This document shows positions 8,538 to 17,546 of a stretch of DNA of 64,000 bases, piece after piece (the stretch's first letter is position 1; every line of letters starts with the position of its first letter). This stretch comes from G963717155 sp963717155 (GTDB lineage: Bacteria; Actinomycetota; Thermoleophilia; Gaiellales; JALYLC01): contig OY970326.1 of the NCBI GenBank assembly GCA_963717155.1, positions 2,542,001 to 2,606,000 on the forward strand. Direction: 5' to 3'. The notes beneath the pieces were generated by a model. That model was not told the origin of the DNA and made no database searches. It saw only the letters and a list, made by a program, of their open reading frames with translations. A program made the position numbers and the translations under genes.

Positions 8538-8568
8538 GCCGGGCCGGTGCGGCGCGCACCGGCCCGGC
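8538..8568. terminator. bidirectional hairpin terminator
   Basis: A perfect 14-bp stem (8538-8551 with 8555-8568) and a GCG loop lie between the convergent SMP-30 and ahcY genes. There is no T-run, but the position and stability fit termination from both sides. Confidence 0.75.
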
Positions 8569-8578
8569 CGTTCATCGG

Positions 8579-10075
<1,497 letters not shown>

Positions 10076-10107
10076 ACGGGTGTCCCTTCGGTGATGGGTG
10101 GAGGTCG

Positions 10108-11082
10108 TCAGGAGGCGTCCGGCCGGGTCGCCGTCGCCACGAACATTGCGGGGCCGCGCGCGCCGGGCTCGACGCCCGGCTCGTGCCAGCGCTCGCCGGT
10201 GAGGCCGGCGTGCGCGAACGCCGTCTCGATCGTCGACCGGCCGAACCCGAGCCACACGTGGCCCATGGTGCGTCGGTACTCCTCGTACGGGTGCGGCAGG
10301 ACGTCGGCGAGGACGAGCCGGCCGCCGGGGCGCAGCACGCGCGCGACCTCGGCCAGGGCGGCTTCCGGATCGGCGACGTGGTGCAGCAGGTGCACGACCA
10401 GTGCGATATCGAGCGAGGCCGGCTCTAGCGGGAGCTCCTCGATGCGGCCGTGCAGGAGCCGGACGTTCTCGACGCCGGCAAGCCGCGCCCGGGCGACCTC
10501 GAGCATCTCTGGCGAGGAGTCGACCCCGACGACGGCGTGCACGAACGGCGCGATCGTCGCGGCGACCCGACCGGACCCGCAGCCCAGATCGCCGACGGTG
10601 ATCGCCGGATCGAGCAGGGCCGGCAGCATCTGCAGGTCGCTCGTCTCGCCGTACAGGACATCGCGCAGCCTGTCCCACTCGCCGGCCATGTCGGAGAAGA
10701 ACGCGGCCGTGTCGCGCTCGCGCCGGTTCAGGACCTCCTCGCGCCTGCGCCGGTCGAGCTGGACCGTCACCGACCCGGCGAGGCTCTCGCGTACGAGGTC
10801 CCAGAGCCGTCGCGAGGGCTCGTCCAGCTGATCCACCGTGAGGGCGTAGCACCGGCTCGTGCCGTCGCGCCGGGCGGCGACCCAGCCTGCGTCCGCGAGC
10901 AGCTTGAGATGCCGCGACGCGGTGGACTGCGGCAGCGCGAGCGAGTCGCACAGCTCGACCACGCTCAGCTCGACGCCGTCGAGGCACGCGAGCATGCGAC
11001 CGCGCGTCTCGTCGGCGAGCAGGCCGAGCTCGCCGAGCAGCGGCGATGTCGTGCTCGCGGGGAGGTGGTGTGCCGCTTCCAT
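10108..11082 (-). CDS. ArsR-family regulator fused to SAM-methyltransferase domain (SahR-like)
   Basis: A 324-residue protein. Residues about 15-100 form an ArsR winged helix (VVELCDSLALPQSTASRHLK, DGTSRCYAL) with no obvious metal-binding Cys pair. Residues about 130-300 form a class I methyltransferase fold with GDLGCGSGRVA (motif I) and LRPGGRLVLADV. Proteins of this architecture next to ahcY match SahR, an ArsR regulator of the methionine cycle that senses SAH through the methyltransferase fold (known from Proteobacteria). Here it heads an operon with ahcY. A 12-bp palindrome sits five bases before the ATG, suggesting autoregulation. Confidence 0.88.
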   Translation of the reverse strand: MEAAHHLPASTTSPLLGELGLLADETRGRMLACLDGVELSVVELCDSLALPQSTASRHLKLLADAGWVAARRDGTSRCYALTVDQLDEPSRRLWDLVRESLAGSVTVQLDRRRREEVLNRRERDTAAFFSDMAGEWDRLRDVLYGETSDLQMLPALLDPAITVGDLGCGSGRVAATIAPFVHAVVGVDSSPEMLEVARARLAGVENVRLLHGRIEELPLEPASLDIALVVHLLHHVADPEAALAEVARVLRPGGRLVLADVLPHPYEEYRRTMGHVWLGFGRSTIETAFAHAGLTGERWHEPGVEPGARGPAMFVATATRPDAS

Positions 11083-11086
11083 CCGT

Positions 11087-11098
11087 CAATCCGGATTG
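11087..11098. promoter_or_regulatory. palindromic operator at the SahR-like start
   Basis: The perfect 12-bp palindrome CAATCCGGATTG lies four bases upstream of the regulator's ATG (11082) and 45 bp upstream of the divergent aldo/keto reductase gene. Its place and symmetry fit an ArsR-family site. It occupies the position of a Shine-Dalgarno, so the transcript may be leaderless or the site may cover the promoter. Confidence 0.6.
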
Positions 11099-11143
11099 TG
11101 AGATATCGGCGCCTCCGATGCAAGCGGCACCTACGATCCCGCC

Positions 11144-12091
11144 GTGGATCGCCGCCCCCTCGGCAACTCGGGCATGGACGTCTCGGTCATGTCGCTCGGC
11201 TCGTGGCGCACGTTCGAGCGCATCCCGTTCGAGCAGGCGCTTGCCGTGATGCAGGCCGCGCGCGACGCCGGGATCACCTTCCTCGACGACGCGCGCTACA
11301 ACGACGACACGGGTACGGCGCCGCTGAAGTCGGGCTACTCGGAGGTGCTGTTCGGCGAGCTGTTCCGCGCCGCCGGCTGGCCCCGAGACGAGACGGTCGT
11401 CGCGAACAAGCTGTGGTGGGAGTTCTGGCCGGACGAGAGCGCGTTGGACGAGATCGATGGGTCGCTCGAGCGAACGAAGCTCGACCGCATCGACGTCGAG
11501 TATGCGTGTCCGCTCCCCGAGGGGCTCGAGGTCGCCGAGGCCGTCCGCCAGATCGCCGAGCTGATCGAGGCGGGCAGGGCGCGCGCGTGGGGCGTCGCGA
11601 ACTGGCAGGCGGGGGAGATCGTCGAGGCGGCCCGCGCCGCGAAGGCGCTGGGCGTTCCGGGGCCGTGCGCGGTGCAGCTTCCCTACAGCCTCGTCTCGCG
11701 ATCGTGGCTCGAGGACCCGGCGATGACCTCGGCACTCGGCGAGGCCGGTGCGGGCGTCGTCGCGTCCGCGAGCCTCGCGTTCGGTGCGCTCAGCGGGAAG
11801 TACGCCGCGGACGGCGCCGACGGCCGGATCGCGGGGGAGCTTCAGGATCCCGGCTGGGCAGAGGCGCTCGCCGCGGGTGAGACGCTGGTCGAGCTCGGCA
11901 AGCGACTCGGCGCGCCGCCGGCGACCCTCGCGTACGCGTTCGCGCTCGCACATCCGTCCGTCGTGAGCGTGCTGTTCGGAGCAACCACACCGGAACAGGT
12001 CGCCGAGAACGTCGCCGCGGTCGAGCTGCTCGCCGGCATGGACGCGACCGACCTCGCGGCGTTGAAGGCGGTCGGCGCTCAGGCCAGATAG
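11144..12091 (+). CDS. aldo/keto reductase-family protein with altered active site
   Basis: A 315-residue (alpha/beta)8 aldo/keto reductase relative. It begins DRRPLGNSGMDVSVMSLGSW and has FLDDARY (Asp and Tyr of the catalytic tetrad) and VVANKLW (Lys). The fourth residue, His in the usual IDLYQxHxPD, is replaced: the sequence reads IDVEYACPLPEG. C-terminal NADPH-binding pattern VLFGATTPEQVAENV is present. It may thus be a poor reductase or have another role. GTG start at 11144, divergent from the SahR-like gene; its last 13 bases overlap the convergent LarA-type gene. Confidence 0.85.
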   Translation: MDRRPLGNSGMDVSVMSLGSWRTFERIPFEQALAVMQAARDAGITFLDDARYNDDTGTAPLKSGYSEVLFGELFRAAGWPRDETVVANKLWWEFWPDESALDEIDGSLERTKLDRIDVEYACPLPEGLEVAEAVRQIAELIEAGRARAWGVANWQAGEIVEAARAAKALGVPGPCAVQLPYSLVSRSWLEDPAMTSALGEAGAGVVASASLAFGALSGKYAADGADGRIAGELQDPGWAEALAAGETLVELGKRLGAPPATLAYAFALAHPSVVSVLFGATTPEQVAENVAAVELLAGMDATDLAALKAVGAQAR

Positions 12092-13335
12092 GGCACCGTC
12101 AGAGGCCCCTCGGGGAGCGCGCAGATGCGCGCGTCGCGACCCGCCGCTTCGATCACTCCCGCGAGATCATGTGTCTGCTCGAGGTGCGCCGCTGCGAGGT
12201 CGGCGTCCGAGATGTACCTCGTGTGCACGATCACCCGCGCACGTGACATGATCGTCGCCTGGATCTGGATCTGCCACTGATCCGGGATCGTGCGCTCGCG
12301 TGTGACAATCGACTGCAACAGCTCGTCGACCGACGCTGCGGCTGTCAGCTCGCTGCGGTACGAGCCATGGTCGGGGAACCCGTCGCGACACTCGGCGACG
12401 CACACGATCGTGCCACCCGGCCTCACTACCTGCGCAGCCGCTGACATTCCCTTGACGGCCTGGTAGAGGTTCTGGTCGAGCGGAAATCCCGCGTTCGATG
12501 TGACAACGAGATCGAACCTCTCGGGGACCTCGCGCATGCAGATCGAGCGCGCGCTGTCACACGCGACGCGATGCATCTCGAGCACGTCGCCACCGAACGC
12601 AGCGATCACGGCATGGCTACGATCGATGATCACATCAATCGCGAACGTGACATCGGTCGCGGCCGCGATCGCGCGGACGTCGTCGTGCACCGGGTTCCCC
12701 TGCGTGATTCCCCAACGCGCGTCGGGGTGCCCGATGCGAGCCGCATCGTGCAGCGTCAGTGTCGTCTCGAGGCCTGCGAGGCCGGGTGCGACCATCTTCG
12801 GACCACCCGAGAAGCCCGCGAAGAAGTGCGGCTCGACGAAACCAGTCGTGATCCGCACTTCGGCGGCAAGCCACTCGGTGTTGAGCCACACCGGCACGTT
12901 CGCCCCGAGTCGGCCGACCCACGTCAGCGATGTGTCATCGCGGGCGTCGTGATTGACAACACGCACGCTGTCGACGACCTCGTCGCCGAGCATCTCGCGC
13001 AGCTCGGCGTTCGTGTTCTCGCGATGGGTGCCGGTCGCAACGAGAATGACGACGTCCTCGAGGCGGATGATGCCGTCGAGCTCGTCAAGCAGCGCGGGTA
13101 TGACAACACGTCGCGGTTGCGGGCGCGTGCCATCGCATACCGAGATTGCGACCGTCTGCCCCGGCCGGATGCGGTCTCGCAGTGGCGCCCCGCTGACGGG
13201 CGACCGCAGGGCCGCCTGCACCGCCCCCCGCCCATCGCGCGCCGCGGGCGGATAGTCCGGCGCGATCACGGTGGTGCGCTCCTCGGGCAGCTCGAGGCGA
13301 AGGCCCTCGGTGCCGTAGGCGAGCTCGACCTCCAC
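12079..13335 (-). CDS. LarA-type nickel-pincer racemase (lactate racemase domain)
   Basis: A 418-residue protein of the LarA/DUF2088 family, whose members use the nickel pincer nucleotide cofactor to racemise or epimerise 2-hydroxy acids. Motifs are CDGTRPQPRR, ATGTHRENT, the block EPHFFAGFSGGPKMVAPG with the catalytic His and the Lys that carries the cofactor, and GNPVHDDVRA. It follows the AldA-like dehydrogenase by six bases, so the pair could turn lactaldehyde into lactate and equilibrate its isomers (inference). The cofactor-synthesis genes larB, larC and larE are not in this window. GTG start at 13335 gives the usual MEVELAYG N-terminus. Confidence 0.87.
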   Translation of the reverse strand: MEVELAYGTEGLRLELPEERTTVIAPDYPPAARDGRGAVQAALRSPVSGAPLRDRIRPGQTVAISVCDGTRPQPRRVVIPALLDELDGIIRLEDVVILVATGTHRENTNAELREMLGDEVVDSVRVVNHDARDDTSLTWVGRLGANVPVWLNTEWLAAEVRITTGFVEPHFFAGFSGGPKMVAPGLAGLETTLTLHDAARIGHPDARWGITQGNPVHDDVRAIAAATDVTFAIDVIIDRSHAVIAAFGGDVLEMHRVACDSARSICMREVPERFDLVVTSNAGFPLDQNLYQAVKGMSAAAQVVRPGGTIVCVAECRDGFPDHGSYRSELTAAASVDELLQSIVTRERTIPDQWQIQIQATIMSRARVIVHTRYISDADLAAAHLEQTHDLAGVIEAAGRDARICALPEGPLTVPYLA

Positions 13336-13341
13336 CGCTAT

Positions 13342-14802
13342 CTAGCCATAGTGGTGGTACGCGGTCTTGATCTGGGTGTAGCGCAGAACGCCCCACTTGC
13401 CGTCCTCGCCGCCGATGCCCGACTCCTTGAAGCCCGCGTGGTGGGCGTGCACCGACTCCCCGAGCGTCCGGTTCACGTAGATCTCGCCGAACTGCAGGTC
13501 GTTGACCGCGTGCATGACGGTCGCGTAGTCGCGCGAGAAGACGTAGGCGGACAGTCCGTAGCGCGAGTCGTTGGCGATCGCGAGCGCCTCGTCGATCGAT
13601 CCGATGGCGAGGATCGGGGTGACGGGACCGAACGTCTCCTCGGTCATGACACTCATGGCCGGCCGGACATCGTGGAAGACTGTCGGGCTGAACCAGTACC
13701 CCCGCTCGAAGGCCGCGCCATCGGGCCGGCCGCCACCCGTCAGCAGCTCGGCGCCCTCGTCGATTGCGAGCGCCACCGCGGCCTCGGTCTTGGCGAGCTG
13801 GGCCGCGCTGACGAGGGGCCCGAGATCCACGTCGCCGGCGGGATCGCCCACCGTGAGCGCGCGGACGGAGCTCACGTACCGCTCGCTGAACTCGTCGAGC
13901 ACGTCGCGGTGCACCAGCACCCGCTCGGCCGACGTGCACACCTGCCCGCAGTTCGTGTGTCGAGCCGCGGTGATCGCCGAGACCGCGAGTTCGAGATCGG
14001 CGTCCTTCCACACGATCGCGGGCGCCTTGCCGCCAAGCTCGAGCGCGACGCGGGTCAGGTTGCCGGCCGCCGTCGCCATGATCTCCTTGCCGGTGTCGCG
14101 ATGGCCGGTGAACGAGACCATCGAGCTCAGCTCGGAGCGCACGAGGGCGCGACCGGTCGCGCCGGCGCCCGTGACGAGGTTGAGCACCCCGTGCGGCAGG
14201 TCGAGGTGCTCGTCGATGAGACGGACGGCCGCGATGGTCGTTAGCGGCGCCACCTCGCTCGGCTTCGCCACGACCGTGTTGCCCGTCAGCAGGGCGGGCG
14301 CGAACTTGCGGCAGAACACCGCGAGCGGGTAGTTCCACGGGCAGATCGCGGACACGACGCCGACCGGCGCCCGCAGCAGGTGGATGACCTCGCCCGGCGT
14401 GTCACCGGCGAGGATCTCTCCCTCGATCCGGCGATCCCACTCCGCGGTGTAGCGCAGGATCAGCACGGCGAAGTCGACCTCGCCGGCGGCCTGGGCGGCG
14501 GGTTTGCCTACCTCCTGCACGAGCAGGCTCGCGAGCTCCGGCTTGTGCTCTTCCAGGAGGTCCGCGATCGCCCGGAGGTGCGCGCCACGGACGACGGGAG
14601 GCGTGAGCGCCCAGGCCGACTGCGCGTCACGCGCGCCCCGGAGGGCGCGCTCGACGTCACTGTCCGTCGAGCTCGGAAGCTCGGCAAGCGTCGCCTCGGT
14701 CGCGGGGTCGACGACAGCGAGTGTCGGGCCCGTCGCGACGCTCCACGCGCCGCCGATGTACTGCGACCCGGGAATGGTCTGAGTCGTGGCCGAGCCACTC
14801 AT
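13342..14802 (-). CDS. aldehyde dehydrogenase, AldA (lactaldehyde)-like
   Basis: A 486-residue NAD-dependent aldehyde dehydrogenase. It has PWNYPLAVF, FTGHRDTGKEI, the general-base Glu in ELGGKAPAIVW, the nucleophilic Cys in NCGQVCTSAERV and the C-terminal signature GFKESGIGGEDGKWG followed by YTQIKTAY, as in E. coli AldA lactaldehyde/glycolaldehyde dehydrogenase. ATG at 14802 is preferred because GAGGA lies ten bases upstream; an in-frame ATG at 14832 would add ten residues. Operon with the LarA-type gene. A candidate operator of the shared type lies at 14838-14858. Confidence 0.9.
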   Translation of the reverse strand: MSGSATTQTIPGSQYIGGAWSVATGPTLAVVDPATEATLAELPSSTDSDVERALRGARDAQSAWALTPPVVRGAHLRAIADLLEEHKPELASLLVQEVGKPAAQAAGEVDFAVLILRYTAEWDRRIEGEILAGDTPGEVIHLLRAPVGVVSAICPWNYPLAVFCRKFAPALLTGNTVVAKPSEVAPLTTIAAVRLIDEHLDLPHGVLNLVTGAGATGRALVRSELSSMVSFTGHRDTGKEIMATAAGNLTRVALELGGKAPAIVWKDADLELAVSAITAARHTNCGQVCTSAERVLVHRDVLDEFSERYVSSVRALTVGDPAGDVDLGPLVSAAQLAKTEAAVALAIDEGAELLTGGGRPDGAAFERGYWFSPTVFHDVRPAMSVMTEETFGPVTPILAIGSIDEALAIANDSRYGLSAYVFSRDYATVMHAVNDLQFGEIYVNRTLGESVHAHHAGFKESGIGGEDGKWGVLRYTQIKTAYHHYG

Positions 14803-14837
14803 GGCGGATTCCTCATCTTCGCGGGTTCCCAATCTCT

Positions 14838-14858
14838 GATCCGAAAAGGTATAGGATC
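14838..14858. promoter_or_regulatory. candidate operator, copy 3 (GATC-N13-GATC)
   Basis: The clearest copy of the shared element: GATCC and GGATC arms 21 bp end to end, with GAAAAGGTATAG between. On the reverse strand TATACC could be the -10 of the AldA-larA operon, so a bound repressor would block transcription. Matches 1212-1232 and 6714-6734. Confidence 0.45.
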
Positions 14859-14951
14859 GACGAGAACCGCGGGATCTAGCGCGTTTCGAGGGGGTTTCGT
14901 GCGCCGACGAACCACGGGCGTCCCCCCCGAAGCGGTAGTCTTACCTCCCGA

Positions 14952-15596
14952 ATGGCGAAGCATACTGCCGTACTCGCGGACCCCCACGCAATATTCCGCC
15001 GAGGAATGCGTGACCTGCTGGACGAGACGGGTGTCGAGGTCATTGGCGAGGCGGAGGATCTCGAGGCGTTGCTTCCCCTCCTCCGGCGCAATCCATCGGT
15101 CGTCTTCGTGGACAACGCCTTCGCCGATCGCGGCGGTCTCGGGCAGCTGCGCGAGGCGCTTCCCGAGTCGACACGGCTCGTGTTCCTGGTCGAGCCGACG
15201 ATCCTCGCGAGCACCCTGATCCACCTGATGGAGCTCGGTGCCGCGGGCTGTCTCGAGCGCGATCTGCGACCGAGCGCGTTCGGCCGATCGATCGCGGCGC
15301 TGCTGCGTGGCGAGATCGTACTCTCGCGCGTGCTTACGCAACGCCTATGCCAGGGCATTCAGGGGCTCGCCGAGCGGCAGCATGTCGCGGTGCAGGCCGA
15401 GAAGCTGACGCCGCGCGAGCGCGAGGTGCTGCGCTACGTGTCGCAGGCAGCCCGGAACCGCGACATCGCGCAGGCGCTCTCGATCTCCGAGCACACCGTC
15501 AAGCGCCACGTGCAGAACATCCTGCAGAAGCTCGAGCTTCCGACTCGCGTGGCCGCCGCGACATTCTTCGAGCGCGTGCCGCTCGAAGAGCGCTAG
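14952..15596 (+). CDS. NarL/LuxR-family response regulator, atypical receiver
   Basis: A 214-residue regulator. Residues about 1-120 form a receiver fold and about 145-205 a LuxR helix-turn-helix (LTPREREVLRYV, then SEHTVKRHVQNILQKL). The phosphoacceptor Asp is present in VVFVDNAF, but the acidic pair is reduced (AVLADPH instead of DD), the conserved Lys is missing (AAGCLERD) and the Thr/Ser switch position reads LVEP. Phosphorylation may therefore be weak or absent. No histidine kinase is adjacent. A creatininase-family gene begins 29 bp downstream. Confidence 0.88.
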   Translation: MAKHTAVLADPHAIFRRGMRDLLDETGVEVIGEAEDLEALLPLLRRNPSVVFVDNAFADRGGLGQLREALPESTRLVFLVEPTILASTLIHLMELGAAGCLERDLRPSAFGRSIAALLRGEIVLSRVLTQRLCQGIQGLAERQHVAVQAEKLTPREREVLRYVSQAARNRDIAQALSISEHTVKRHVQNILQKLELPTRVAAATFFERVPLEER

Positions 15597-15625
15597 CACC
15601 GCCCCGGGCACCGCGGACGCCGATC

Positions 15626-16435
15626 GTGCCGCATCTGCGCTACGAGCAGCACACGTGGGAGGAGCTGCGCGAGCTCGGCCGGCGCGACGACGTCGTGGTC
15701 GTGATTCCGACGGCGACGCTCGAGGATCACGGCTACCACCTGCCGATCGACACCGACGTGCGCCTGGCCGAGGCCGTGGCGCGCGGCGGATGCGAGCGTG
15801 CGAACGCGGCCGGCGCGGGCCACGCGCTGCTGTTCCCGACCGCGGTCCACGGATACACGCCCCACCATCTCGACTTCCCGGGCACCGTCACGCTGCGCTG
15901 GAACATCCTCGTCGAGTACCTCCTCGACATCGGACGCTCGCTCTGTCGGCACGGCTTCGACCGGATCCTGCTCGTCAACGGTCACGGCTCGAACCAGCCG
16001 CTCGTCGAGATGGCCGCGCGACTGCTGAACGTCGAGCACCCGCAGGCGGTCTGCATGGCGAGCTGGTACCTCGCGAGCGAGCAGTCGAAGGAGCTGCTGG
16101 CCGAGCTGCGCGACTCGGAGCCGGGAGGGATGGCGCACGCCTGCGAGCTCGAGACGTCGCTGTACCTCGCGCTCGAGCCCGAGCTCGTGCAGATGGATCG
16201 GGCCGTGCGCGAGATCCCGCCGCGTACCGAGCACGTCCACATGGACTGGCAGGACGGCCCGCTGTCGTTCATGCCGCACTGGAGCGCGCTCTCGAGCTCA
16301 GGCGTGACGGGCGACCCGACGCTCGCCACCGCCGAGAAAGGTCGCCGCTGGCTGGCACGGGCGCAGGACGAGATCGCCGAGTACATCGCCGAGGTGCGCG
16401 AGCGCCCCCACCCCGTTCCGGTCGACCACCACTAG
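15626..16435 (+). CDS. creatininase-family amidohydrolase
   Basis: A 269-residue enzyme of the creatinine amidohydrolase/MftE superfamily. Metal-binding residues are visible in TATLEDHGYHLPIDTD, NGHGSNQPLVEMA and HACELETSLYL, so the two-metal centre looks intact. Family members hydrolyse small cyclic amides or mature peptide-derived cofactors; no mycofactocin genes are seen here, so the substrate is open. GTG 15626 gives VPHLRYEQHTWEEL, the usual N-terminus; longer frames overlap the upstream regulator. Confidence 0.85.
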   Translation: MPHLRYEQHTWEELRELGRRDDVVVVIPTATLEDHGYHLPIDTDVRLAEAVARGGCERANAAGAGHALLFPTAVHGYTPHHLDFPGTVTLRWNILVEYLLDIGRSLCRHGFDRILLVNGHGSNQPLVEMAARLLNVEHPQAVCMASWYLASEQSKELLAELRDSEPGGMAHACELETSLYLALEPELVQMDRAVREIPPRTEHVHMDWQDGPLSFMPHWSALSSSGVTGDPTLATAEKGRRWLARAQDEIAEYIAEVRERPHPVPVDHH

Positions 16436-16462
16436 CGCCAACTGGGGCGCACGCGCCGTCGC

Positions 16463-17191
16463 TCAGGCGTCGATGGCGATCGGCGTTCCCGGCACCAGGC
16501 GCGGGCCGAGCCACGCGTCGAGTGCGGGACTCACGCGAATGCAGCCGTGCGAGATCGCGAGCCCGAGCGGATTGCCCGCACCGGCGCCGTGGATCGCGAT
16601 CGTCCCGGGTCCGCCCAGGAACTCCTGGTAGGCGCTCGATCGCGCCGTCAGGGCGAGGATCCACGCGCCGTAGAACCCGTTCGGGTCGGCCTGCTTCCGC
16701 CGGTCCTGGACTGCCGTCAGGCCACGCGGCGTCGGCGTCGAGCTCGCCCCGACGATCACGGGGAATCGCTTCACGACGTGGCCGCGGTGGAACACCGCGC
16801 CTACGCGTCGTGTCGTGGAGATCTCGACGCGCCACGTCGTCTGGTGCAGGGTGAGCTCATCGGCAGGTACCCAGCCGACGGAGCCGTTCGGCCGCTTCGG
16901 CAGCAACAGCTTGAGCCAGACGCGCCCCGAGGGCCCGGTCTCAGAGCCGAGGACGAGCAGGGACGTCGGGGTCGGCGCGTTCGAGTAGAGGTTCTTCCAC
17001 AGCACCATCGCGGTGTGGCCGCCGTGCGGCAGGGTCCGCGCGAACAGCGGCTCGCGCGCGGGCATGGCGATCCACGAGGCTCTCGGCGTCATCGCGTACG
17101 AGCTGTTCGAGCTCGTGGGTTTTGCCTGCGCAGGGGCAGCAAACGCGCACAGGGCTACGGCGATGACGGCGAGTTTCACTGGCGTCGGCAT
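16463..17191 (-). CDS. secreted L,D-transpeptidase (YkuD), paralogue 1
   Basis: A 242-residue exported protein: signal peptide (about 1-23, ending AAPAQA), an SH3-like middle region (LLVLGSETGPSGRVWLKLLL, then RPNGSVGWVPADEL) and a YkuD catalytic domain from about residue 120. The active-site pattern HGAGAG...ISHGCIRV holds the catalytic His and Cys. Such enzymes form 3-3 peptidoglycan cross-links or attach proteins to peptidoglycan. It is the first of three related enzymes around the two large surface proteins. Its promoter region is shared with the divergent adhesin gene. Confidence 0.92.
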   Translation of the reverse strand: MPTPVKLAVIAVALCAFAAPAQAKPTSSNSSYAMTPRASWIAMPAREPLFARTLPHGGHTAMVLWKNLYSNAPTPTSLLVLGSETGPSGRVWLKLLLPKRPNGSVGWVPADELTLHQTTWRVEISTTRRVGAVFHRGHVVKRFPVIVGASSTPTPRGLTAVQDRRKQADPNGFYGAWILALTARSSAYQEFLGGPGTIAIHGAGAGNPLGLAISHGCIRVSPALDAWLGPRLVPGTPIAIDA

Positions 17192-17546
17192 GTACCCAGT
17201 ATCGGCAATGGCCGACGACGGAGTAAGCCGACATGGCTCTAGTTTGAGGTAGGAACCGCCGAATACTCAGTGAAAGTCGGGCATACCACTCGTATTTTGC
17301 GTAAAACCTCTACCACACTAAACCTGAAGTAGAGACTTATACCACCCCTAAAGCGCTAGTCGATGTGGCTCCTATCACGTACCCCGTAGCCACAGGATTT
17401 ATGAGATATCTGAGTAATTCAGCGCATTGTGAAGGTTTCGGTAGGAACCTAGTCTGACCGTGTCCTCCTCCGCGCACTCGCTCACGGTGCTTGCGGAGGC
17501 CCAGGTGTGATCGCCGCCCCGGAAGGGTGGCAGCAGGGGAGGTTGC
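17192..17546. promoter_or_regulatory. 355-bp intergenic control region of the adhesin gene
   Basis: No credible gene. The stretch is AT-richer than its surroundings and contains two identical decamers GGTAGGAACC at 17248-17257 and 17440-17449; GGAAC resembles the -35 of ECF-sigma promoters. A hairpin with CCTCCGC/GCGGAGG arms lies near 17466-17498. A strong Shine-Dalgarno (GGGGAGG) precedes the ATG at 17547. I could not match it to a known riboswitch. Confidence 0.5.

Noticed and set aside
10076..10107. SAH riboswitch before ahcY
   Set aside because: Only 32 bp separate the genes, too short for the riboswitch; control by the SahR-like protein is more likely.
17192..17546. c-di-GMP or other riboswitch upstream of the large adhesin
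   Set aside because: No match to the conserved GEMM core or other aptamer cores I know; only repeats and one hairpin were seen.
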